From: Phaeosaccion multiseriatum
Lineage: Eukaryota; Ochrophyta, other classes
Assembly (NCBI GenBank): GCA_965112735.1
Contig: OZ218956.1
Span: forward strand, 2,356,001-2,420,000
Length of the DNA: 64,000 bases
Reading direction: 5' to 3'
Below the pieces are notes generated by a model that saw nothing but the letters and a program-made list of their open reading frames with translations, was not told where the DNA came from and searched no databases. The first letter of the stretch is position 1; every line of letters starts with the position of its first letter. A program made the translations under genes and the position numbers. Below, piece by piece: positions 1 through 26,298 of the stretch.

Positions 1-140
1 TCCTCCCTCCCTCCCTCCTCCCTCCTCCCTCCTCCCTCCCTCCCTCCTCCCTCCTCCCTCCTCCCTCCTCCCTCTCGCCTCCCTCCCTCCTCCCCCCTCA
101 TCCCTCTCCACCCTGCCCCACCCCACCCCCCACCACACAG
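1..140 (+). repeat. Intronic CTCC/CCT pyrimidine tract
   Basis: Imperfect CCT/CCCT repeats form the end of a dynein intron and lead into the CACACAG acceptor at 140. Confidence 0.8.
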
Positions 141-15652
<15,512 letters not shown>

Positions 15653-16151
15653 GTGAGGCCACGCAGGTCAAGTGGTGGCGAGGGGCGGAGTGGGGAGGAG
15701 GAGTTTTGCTTGTTTGCTTTGCTTGGAGAGAGTCAAAGTCACCAATCAGGCCGGGTAGGGAAAGGAGTGAAGCGAAGGGAAAAGGGAGGGAGTGAGGGAG
15801 GAGGGCAAAGCGGAGGCAAGTTTGCCCTGAGGCTCACCTGCCTGCCCTCAGCTCAGTCCCTCCGACGGAAGGCGCCGCCCCACCCTTGTATTCAACGTCA
15901 TGTTAGAGATAATACGTGTATAGCTATGCAATATGCAGGCCACCCACAGCCAGCCAGCCAGCCAGCCAGTCCTCATGAAAATATACAAAATACCTCGTTA
16001 GCTAGAAGGACTGCATAAAAAAAAAAAAAAAATACCGCCGCGCTTCCTTTCCCGCTTCGACTCCTGCCCCTCGACCTTGCTTGTATAAAGAATAATGGGT
16101 GTGTGCTTGCCGTTCGTCATCAACCCCTCTGAGCGAGGAGGCCCTTAGCAG

Positions 16152-16280
16152 CCAGCCAGTCAGTCAGTCAGTCAGTCAGTCAGTCAGTCAGTCAGTCAGT
16201 CAGTCAGTCAGTCAGTCAGTCAGTCAGTCATTCATTCATTCATCACTCAGTCAGTCAGTCAGTCAGTCAGTCAGTCAGTT
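16152..16280 (+). repeat. (CAGT)n array
   Basis: About 28 units of AGTC, interrupted by CATTCATTCATCA near 16228-16246. It lies downstream of both convergent genes. Confidence 0.93.
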
Positions 16281-16648
16281 GTGGGCGAGCGTCTTTGTTT
16301 TCACAGAGACGTACTCCTTCTCGATGGACTGCTGCCAGGGTGGAGGTAGCGTATAGAGTAACAAGAGGGCGAGAAAAGGCGCCGTGAGGCTGTGAAACAA
16401 ACAGAGGCTGCCCGCACTGTAGGCAGTACCGTTTAAAGAGTTTCAGTTCAATTCCATTGTATATTTTGTGTGCCTACACCAAGCCCGCCGCCGCCAGCTT
16501 GTGTATCTTGGCGGCGACGTCGGGGCGCTGCGGTTTGTAGTACTGCAATCGGGCGGGGTCACCGCACTCCTACAGAATCTGTTGTTTGCATGGTCAGAGT
16601 CTCTCTTCCTCTCCGCCAAGGCTGTGCGGTGTTGTTTGTACCAATTAC

Positions 16649-16664
16649 CGTATCACCAACTGTT
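16649..16664 (-). repeat. Dispersed motif copy in the DNAAF9 3'UTR
   Basis: CGTATCACCAACTGTT on the + strand, about 28 bp after the DNAAF9 stop. Confidence 0.6.
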
Positions 16665-16691
16665 GTGGTGCGCTGCGCTCCTTCGCCGTGC

Positions 16692-19566
16692 TTATACCGA
16701 CGCTGCTGCCGAGGCCTTGTTGAAGCTCCCAATACTCGCATTGAGGTTCGCCAAGTATTGCTGGACCAGCGCCTCAGAGTCTGAGAGAGAGGAGAGAGAA
16801 GGAGGGGAGAGAGGAGAAGAGGGGAAGAGAGAGGTGGTGGAGAGAGGGGGGGAGGGAGGGAAAAAGAGGAGGAGAAGTGGGAGGGGAAAAGAGGAGGGAG
16901 AGGGAGAGGGAGGGAGGGAGAGAGCAAGAGAGCAAGAGAGCGGCACGTAAGCTCCCGCCACGTTGAAATGAACATCGCACCACCAGAGAGATGGGGGGAG
17001 GGGGGGAGGGAGAGGGAGAGAGGTATGGAGAGAGAGAGTCCACCCCAGCCTTTGGGGTGCAAGACAACACTATCTCTAAAACTACCTCTCCTCAGGGCTT
17101 TTTGATCTCATCATCCATGTATGTCACACTAACCTGGGCGAGTGTCTCTTCTTGCTCCATCGTAGTTGAGGTAACGGGTGCCGTCGAAGAACCAACCCAC
17201 CGGCAGGGCGTCGCCAGCGTGTTCCTGCAGCACCCGCTGCACCTCCTTGTCCGTCAAAGAAGCCCTACGGTTCGTGTGTAGTTGGAGTGGGTTGGGTTGG
17301 GTTGGGTTGGGTTGGGTTGGGTTGAGTATGGTCGGGCTCTCTTCCCCTCTTCCCGCCCCTCCCCTCCCTCCCTCCCTCCCTCCCTCCCTCCCTCCCTCCC
17401 TCCCTCCCTCCCTCCCTCCCTCCCTCCCTCCCTCCCTCCTCCCTCCCTCCCTCACCTGGTCCGTTTATCCAGTACTACACACTCATCCGGAGCCGCCATC
17501 CTCAACACGTCAACCACCTCGCCAGCGCCACCTCCGTCACCATAAGGCCCCTCTGCCCCTGCCTCTGCCCCGCTCACACGCACACACACAGACACGGAGG
17601 GTCTAATGTGGTGCTCGGTGTGGTGGGTGTGGAGGTGTGGGAAGTGGCATACGGAGGAGGGGAGCCCCACAAGTGCGATGTGGGCTTGCGTGGCCTGTGG
17701 TGAGGTGAGGATGAGGGGAGGGGAGGGGAGGGGAGGGGAGGGGAGGTGAGGTGAGGTGAGGTGAGGTGAGGTGAGGTGAGGTGAAGTGAGGTGAGCTGTG
17801 GTGTGGTGTTGGTGGTACAGTGGTGCAATGGCTCTCCTCTCCTCTCTCTCTACACTTCCCTCTTCTCTCCTCTCACCGTCCCTCTCGATTTCTCCCTCTT
17901 TGTCCTCTCCTCCCCCCCTCTCTATCATCTCTCCCCTCTCTCCTCTCCCCCCTCCCGTCTCCATCCCTGCCCTCCCTCTCACCTCCAACACCGCGAACTT
18001 CCCGCTGGTCAGTCGCACGATGCCGCTGATGCTCTGCACATGCAGCGGCGCAACAGCTGTCGACGACGACGGTTTCGGCGTACTCGTGTTGGTGGCATAG
18101 ACCTCTGCTCCCTCCCCCTCCCCCTCCACCTCCCCCTTGTGCTGCTGCCGTATCACCAACTGCTGTATGCGCAACTGAAGGCGCTGGAGGGCCTCCTCCG
18201 CCACAAGCTTGTGCTGCACCTTTCGCTGGGCAAGCTCCAAGGCCCTGTTGTGCGTGTGTGTTTTTGCATGTGTGTGTGGATGGGTGGTTGCGTGTGCGTA
18301 TTTGGGTGCGTGCGTGCGTGCGTGCGTGCGTGTGTGTGTGTGTGTGTGTGCACGCGAATGTGTGTGTGCGCGTGTGTGTATGTGTGTGTGCGTGTATGTG
18401 TGTGCGTGTATGTGTGTGTTCGTGTGTGCGTGTGTGCAGGTTCGTGTGTGCGTACGTGTGTATGCGTATGGTTTAACAGAGAGAGAGCCAATAGAAAGAA
18501 AGAAAGAAAGAAAGAAAGAAAGTAAGAGACTTTTAAAAGAGTTTTGACAGAGCGATCGAAGGAACATGTTGGGTGTTGGGGGGGAAGAAGGGCACAAGGG
18601 GGTAGCGAGGGGTGTGGGGCCGGCAGAAGGCAGAAGGATTGGCAGAAGGATTGGCAGAAGGATTGGCAGAAGGATTGGCAGAAGGATTGGCAGAAGGATT
18701 GGCAGAAGGATTGGCAGAAGGATTGGGTCCAAGAGAAGGACTGTGCTCTCTCCCCAAGCGACATCTCTAACTCAACGCTCCACCCCTGGGTTCCCTTTCC
18801 CTCTTACTACCTTCGAATGCCCCTCGTCTTTGCTAAGCTCTCGTTGGTGCGGTCTTCTCTGTTTCGCGCTTCCTCGCCTGCCCACGCAGGAAGGTCTTCC
18901 AAAGCCACTGAGCCGAGAAAGCGAGAGGGGGAGAGAGAGGGGAGAGAGAGAGTGAGAGAGAGAGAGGGAAAGAGGGCGGGAGGGAGAGGGTGGGAGCGAG
19001 AGAAAGAGGGGGGAGAGGGAGAGGGAGTGAGAGAGAGAAAGAGGAGGGGAGATAGTGAGAGAGAAAGAGGAGGAGAGAGAGAGAGAGGGGGGGGGGGGGG
19101 GGGAGAGGGAGAGGGAGAGAGAGAAAGAAAAAAGGGATGTAGAGATGAGAGGTAGTGAGCGACATGAGAGACATCGGAAGAGAGGGACGTAAAGAGAGAG
19201 AGGGAAAGAAGAGATGAAGTTCACTCACTCATTCACTCACTCGCTCAAGAATACAAATCACTCACATTCACACTACTCACTTGCTCCCTCACTCACTCTG
19301 TCACTCACTCACTCACTCACTCACCGGCTTGCTGCTTGGCGTCAGGGAGGAGCGCTCTGAGGCATTGCAAAAGCCTCTCCACGTCCACCGCCGCGGGAAA
19401 GGACTGGTGCTGCTGTATCTCCAACTGCTGCTGCTGCTGCTGCTCCGGGTGTGCCGCAGGCAGAGCTGAGAAGCTCAGACTCGCCCAGTCTCGGCCGAGC
19501 CGCTGTCTACGGATCTGCGTGGGGGGCAAAGGGGCACAGGCAGACAGAAAGGCAGACACGCAAACA

Positions 19567-19598
<32 letters not shown>

Positions 19599-19855
19599 CA
19601 TCGTAGAGGGAAGTAGCAAAGTGGTTAGGGGAAGCAGGGGGGAGGCAGGGACAAGCCTGGCTGGGGTGGACAGGTCAAGCGATCGATGTGTAAACAGGGG
19701 TGGCTTGGAAGACACACATCCTCTCGCAGCAGCAGCAGCAGCAGCAGTGGCTGCAGCAGAAGCGGTATTTGGTGACACAGCAGACCAGAGGAGACATCTC
19801 ACCCGCATGCATGCACGCACGCAGGCACGCACACACGCACACACGCACGCACACA

Positions 19856-19898
<43 letters not shown>

Positions 19899-20002
19899 GC
19901 GCACTTCGTCAGTCAGTCAACCGTGCGCCCACCCACCCACCCACCCCCTTGCAACCACCCAACACAAGCCTCCCACCCCTCCAAGCCGTATATCCACCCG
20001 CC

Positions 20003-20043
<41 letters not shown>

Positions 20044-23000
20044 TCAGCATGCCCTCCTTGTCAAAGTCCCCCTTGCTGAGCAGGGCCTGCACCGCCTCCA
20101 TGTCAGATTGCACCACATGGCCGGGCAGGATCACTCCACCAGGATTACGCTGCCGCAGTCGAAGACGAAGGCGAGTCAGGAGAGACTCAGAGGGCGAGGG
20201 CCCATCCACGGCCATCCCCATCCTCTTCATCCTCGCTTTGTTGTGCGCTTTGTCTTCGTCGTCCTTGTCGTTGTCATGTTGGGTAAGGACAGTGTTGCAA
20301 GTCCAGCCTGCTTCGCACTGAGAGAAAACCCCCTTCCTCCATGTTAGAGCGCTCAGCCTGCAGGCAGGCAGGGAGGGAGGCAGGGAGGGAGGGAGGTGAG
20401 GCGAAGGCAAGAGAGAGCGAGGGGAGGAGAGACGGAGGGAGGGGGCAAGCGTCAACGTGTATCCCGCCTCCTTTTCGATCTTCTTCTTCTTCTTCTTCTT
20501 CTTCTTCTTCTTCTTCTTCTTCTTCTTCTTCTTCTTCTTCTTCTTCTTCTTCTTCTTCTTCTTCTTCTTCTTCTTCTTCTTCTTCTTCTTCTTCTTCTTC
20601 TTCTTCTTCTTCTTCTTCTTCTTCTTCTTCTTCTTCTTCTTCTTCTTCTTCTTCTTCTTCTTCTTCTTCTTCTTCTTCTTCTTCTTCTTCTTCTTCTTCT
20701 TCTTCTTCTTCTTCTTCTTCTTCTTCTTCTTCTTCTTCTTCTTCTTCTTCTTCTTCTTCTTCTTCTTCTTCTTCTTCTTCTTCTTCTTCTTCTTCTTCTT
20801 CTTCTTCTTCTTCTTCTTCTTCTTCTTCTTCTTCTTCTTCTTCTTCTTCTTCTTCTTCTTCTTCTTCTTCTTCTTCTTCTTCTTCTTCTTCTTCTTCTTC
20901 TTCTTCTTCTTCTTCTTCTTCTTCTTCTTCTTCTTCTTCTTCTTCTTCTTCTTCTTCTTCTTCTTCTTCTTCTTCTTCTTCTTCTTCTTCTTCTTCTTCT
21001 TCTTCTTCTTCTTCTTCTTCTTCTTCTTCTTCTTCTTCTTCTTCTTCTTCTTCTTCTTCTTCTTCTTCTTCTTCTTCTTCTTCTTCTTCTTCTTCTTCTT
21101 CTTCTTCTTCTTCTTCTTCTTCTTCTTCTTCTTCTTCTTCTTCTTCTTCTTCTTCTTCTTCTTCTTCTTCTTCTTCTTCTTCTTCTTCTTCTTCTTCTTC
21201 TTCTTCTTCTTCTTCTTCTTCTTCTTCTTCTTCTTCTTCTTCTTCTTCTTCTTCTTCTTCTTCTTCTTCTTCTTCTTCTTCTTCTTCTTCTTCTTCTTCT
21301 TCTTCTTCTTCTTCTTCTTCTTCTTCTTCTTCTTCTTCTTCTTCTTCTTCTTCTTCTTCTTCTTCTTCTTCTTCTTCTTCTTCTTCTTCTTCTTCTTCTT
21401 CTTCTTTCTTCCTTCTGTACCTCCCTCCGTCCCTCCCTACTCCTCGTCCCTACGCCCTCGCTCACCTCCCGGCCTTGCCCCTTCCTCCCCTCCGTCCGTC
21501 CCTCCTTCTCCTCCTCCCGGCTCCCTCACCGACCTTCCTGCCTCGTCCTTTCCCTCCCCTCGCTCCACGCTAAGCCCCACACGCAGGCACTGCGTGAGGT
21601 TTGTGACTCGCAGTTTCTGGCCCTCCGAAAGCACTACGCCGTTGACCATGTGGCACACCGAAATCGCATCCACATCCCCCGATACTGCAATCAGAACTCT
21701 TCCCTTGAAGTGACTCGAGTGCCCCTTCTCCTTCTTCTGCTCCGCACTACCACCCGCAGCAGCAGCAGCTGCAGAAGTTGGTGATACAGAACGAGCTGGG
21801 CCAATACTGCCCTCCAACTGCCGCACAATCTCCCGCATGTGGAGGGTTGCATCGAATCCTCCTCGCAGGCCCCCCTCCCCTCTCTTCTCCTTCTCTTCTC
21901 CCCACTGGGCGCTGCCACTGCTGCTGCTACTACTACTGCTGCTGCTGGTGGTGGTGGCGGCAGACACATTAAGCAGCAGTGCGAGATGACACATCTCTCT
22001 GTCCTCCTGAAGAAACGCCGCTAGCCGAGCCGCCAGAGACAGCACCCCGCTCCCAGGGAGGCCGAGCAGAAGGGTTACGGTCACGGTTACAGAATCAGCG
22101 GATTCGGTTTCAGGCCTGTCGAGGAGAGATTAGAGAGGAGAGGGGAAGATTGAGAGAGAAGAGGGGGGAAAGGAGAGAGGGGACAAAGAAGTACGCCGTT
22201 GGGAGGGCCCGAAGAGTATTAGGGACAGCGGAAAGGACAGGAACGACGATTGTTCACCTTCCTCTTTCCTTGTTTCTTTCTTTCCTTCCGTTCTTGCTCC
22301 TCCCTCCTTCCCCCCTTTCTTTGTTCGTTCCAGCCTATCTTCCTTCCTTCCTTCCCTCCTCCATTCCTTCCTTTTCTCCTTTGTTCGTTCCATCCCATCT
22401 TCCTTCCCTCCTTCCTTCCTTCCTTCCTTCCTTCCTTCCCTTAAGAAGGAGGAGTACCGTTGTGAGTGCTGTACCGACCATAACTTCATCCCTGTTATAC
22501 CTAATATAACATCGTTCCTCGCCCACACTTTCCCGCGCTTTCCCCTCCCTTCCCCTCCACTCCCCTCCCCTCCCTTCCCCTCCCCCCCCCTCTACTCCCC
22601 TCCACTCCCCTCCACACCCCTCCATTTCTCCTCACTCCTCTCCACTATCTCTCTCTCTCTCCCCTCTCACCTGCGAGAGCACGCATCCATCTGCCTGTAC
22701 TGTCCCATGTGAGCTGTTGTGTCCCTGTCCAGACAAACCTGCGCCGCATTCCAAGCCAACGCATGGGCCTCCCACCGCCCTCCTCCTCCTCCTCCTCCTC
22801 CTCCTCCTCCTCTGCCCTCCTCCTCTTGGTAGAGCAGATGGTCAGCCTCGGAGTCCGCGCGGTGCAGACAAGAAGGCTCCACTCCCTCTGCCGCCAACGC
22901 CATGTGGCTCAGCCCCGGAAAGGCGTCGGACTCTCTTGTCATGAGGGGTGGGAGCAGCAGCTTCCCGCCCCCCCCCCCCTCCTCCTCCTGCTCCTCCCTC

Positions 23001-23674
23001 CCCTGCTCCTCCACCTCTTCCACTCTCTCCCTGGTACCGTCGCTCTCGAATGCGGCGCTAGGGTCGATACTGCTCCGCCATTGAGGCAACAGCCCGAGCA
23101 CGGTCTGTGCCAGCAGGGATCCGACGGGCAATACAAGAGCCACCACTGACTTCTTCCCCTGCTGTATCACCAGCTGCGACCCCTTCCCCTTCCCCTGCTG
23201 CTGCTGCTTGCCTCCTGGTAGTGGATTCTGCTGCTGTAGAAACAGCGAGGGGGGCAGAGTGGCTGTGAGTGCGTTGGTGTGAAGGAGAGGATGTTCCACT
23301 GCCGCCCCTCCCTCGCCGTCCGTATCGTCAAAGCCTGGCCCCTCCGAGCCGGCTTTAGGCGTGGGCAGAAGCTCAATGACGAGCAGCAAACGGCCTCTCC
23401 CCTCCCTTCTCCTTCCTCTTCCCTTGTCCTGACTGCTGTACCCGCCGTAGCCACCACGGGAGGAGGAGGAGTCGCCTCCGTCGTCAGACAGTACTTTGCA
23501 GCTCCTCACGTGTGTGGCAAAAGACACAACGAGGGGAAGCACCCCTGTCTGCACCAGCGCAAAGCCCTTGGAGAAGAGTTGGAGCTTGCCCCGCAGGGAG
23601 GGGAGCAACGGAGAGTCCAATAGCAGGCAGGCCGACAAGAGAGATGAGGAGGAAGATGAGCCCCCGCCGCCACC

Positions 23675-23705
<31 letters not shown>

Positions 23706-24371
23706 TTGCCCCCAAGACCGGTGATCTGGTTGCCCAGGGAGAGCGTTTCGTGGGCGTGGAAGGAGTCTCGCAGGGCTCGGGTGAGAAAGTCCTGCTTGGC
23801 CTCCTCTTGCTGCCCACAGCCGCTCCACACTCGGGTCAGAGGCACCACACTCTCAGAGGTCAGTGGAATGACCCACTTGCTCCAGCTGCTGCTCGTGCTA
23901 TTGCTGTTGCTGCTGCTCGTGCTATTGCTGTTGCTGCTGTTGCTGCTGTTGCTGCTGGTGGTCGCACTCGTCGCCTCTCTCTCGGCAGGTAGCAGCGCGA
24001 TGGAGTCTCCAATCGCCACGCACACGCCTGCACCCGTACCCTCATCTGCCCCGCCCCCGTCCAGCCCCTCCCTCCTTCTCTGCAGACTGGCCCTTAAATA
24101 GAGGAAACAGCCGTGCCTGCGCATCGCATCGTCGGTCTGAGCCGCTTTGCAGCAGTCAAAGGCGAACACCTGCACCATCGGCTTCCATCGGGACTGCAGT
24201 CGAGTGTCCCAGCCTGACCCTGACCCTGACCCTGACCCTGACCCTGATCCTGACGACGGCGCTACGGCGGAGACTTGTTGCGAAGCCTGATCAAGCTGAG
24301 CCTGAAGGCGGGCACAGGCAGAGGCCTCCATTTCGCTGAGCGAAGAGCAGCTGTGGGTAAGCGGCACGCAG

Positions 24372-24404
<33 letters not shown>

Positions 24405-26252
24405 AGGAAGGAAGGAAGGAAGGAAGGAAGGAAGGAAGGAAGGAAGGAAGGAAGGAAGGAAGGAAGGAAGGAAGGAAGAAAGGGAAGCAGAAAGTAAGTG
24501 AGGAAGAGGGGGAGGGAGAGAGAGGCTGAGGCGAGCCAGTGGCGGTCTAGAATAGTGACCAAGAGATGTATACGATAATACTACTTCATGTAGGAGTTGT
24601 ACATATATATATATGTAGAGAGAGAAGATGGCAGCCTACGCTAATGCCTGCCCTTGTCGCCTCCCCGCCCGATGCTACTCTCTCTCTCTCACACACACTC
24701 TCTTATCTCCCCCGCTCCTCCCCCTTCTCCCCCTCACGTACGCACACACATTCACTCACTCACTCACTCACTCACCCCGCCGTGGCTTCTCCAAGCAGAG
24801 GGAGGGCTTGAGAAAGTAGTGCGTAGGCCTGCATCAGCTCTTCCACCTGCTCGCCCTGGCTACTCAGGAAGAAGGTGCGACATAGGCAAAGGCCTATGGG
24901 CGGGGAGAAGGGAAGGAAGAGGGGGGGGGGCGGGGAGTAGAAAGAAGCATGTTGTGGGAGAGGGTGAAGTCAGGAGGCAGAGTGGGGGGCGCTGTTTTGA
25001 TTCAATCCCGATGCGCAGAGGTGGGACGAGGGAGGACGGGAGGGAGGCCACGAAGGCCCTCCTCAGGTCCAGAGTACAGAGCACCTGACACCTGATACCT
25101 GACACCTGACACCTGATACCTGACACCTGATACCTGACACCTGATACCTGATACCTGACACCTGACACCTGATACCTGACACCTGATACCTGATACCTGA
25201 CACCTAACACCTGACACCTGACACTTGATACCTGACACCTGACACCTGACACCTGACACCTGACACTTGATACCTGACACCTGACACCTGACACCTGACA
25301 CCTGATACCTGACACCTGATACCTGACACCTGACACCTGATACCTGACACCTGGCACCTGACACCTGGCACCTGATACCTCATGTCCATCCATCTATGCA
25401 TCCATCCACCCATCCATCCCCCCATCTATTGTCACGTACGCCTACCTGTGGAGGGCTCTACGGCCTCCACCACCATGTGCAGGGCCGCCTTGGAAGGGTC
25501 TTCACTGTCTCCCACCGTCACTTCCTCCTCCTCCTCCCCCCCCTCCTCCTCGGTGGACGAAGGAGAAGGAGGAGGCGGCGAAGAAGAGGGCTGCAGCAGC
25601 AGGGCAGAGCGGTCTCCGAAGAGCACCTGAAAAGCGACGATGGTGCACGAACGGCTCAGCAACGGTCGGGCATCGCTCGGTAGGGAAGGTTATTCTTTCG
25701 GCCCTTTCGTCTCGTACGTCTTGCTCCCTCTCTCCGAATCTTTCTCCCTCCGCCCCGCTTCTGTCGTTCTCCCTCTCTCTGCCCGTACGCCTTCATCCCT
25801 ATGTGACTGTGTGACTGTGTGACTGTGTGACTGTGTGCATACGCCTCCTCATCTCTCTCTCTCTCCTGGCTCACCTTGGGCTGAAGGGGCAACTGAGATG
25901 GCGGCAGGAAGGCTGCAGATAGATGGATGGATGGATAGATGGATAAATGTGGATAAATGGATAGATGGACCGATAGATAGATGATAGGTAGAGAGATAAA
26001 TAGGTAGATAGATAGATGGATGGATGGATAGACAGACAGATTGATGGATGGATGGATAGACAGACAGACAGATAGATAGGTAGACAGATGGATAGATAGA
26101 TAGGTAGATATATGGATGGATGGACGGATGGATGCATGGAGGATGGATGGATAGATGGATAGATGGATAGAGAGACAGACAGATAGAGAGATAGATCGAT
26201 AGATAGGTAGATAAATGTATGGATGGATAGATGGATAGATGGATAGACAGAC

Positions 26253-26298
<46 letters not shown>

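Larger units (their letters stand above)
15653..16691. other. Tail-to-tail intergenic region between the dynein and DNAAF9 genes
   Basis: About 1.04 kb holding both 3'UTRs. It contains CCAG repeats near 15950, a 16-A run at 16017-16032, a (CAGT)n array and one copy of the dispersed motif. No gene is seen. Confidence 0.85.

Noticed and set aside
16017-16032. Poly-A run as evidence of a retrocopied gene
   Set aside because: The dynein gene upstream is fully intron-bearing, so the run is simply a genomic A tract in the 3' region.
20341-21784. Poly-Ser, poly-Leu, poly-Phe and poly-Arg frames of over 300 residues
   Set aside because: Six-frame artefacts of the TTC/GAA tract inside a DNAAF9 intron.
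25081-25380. CRISPR-like regular array
   Set aside because: Units are contiguous 7-mers with no unique spacers, in a eukaryotic intron.
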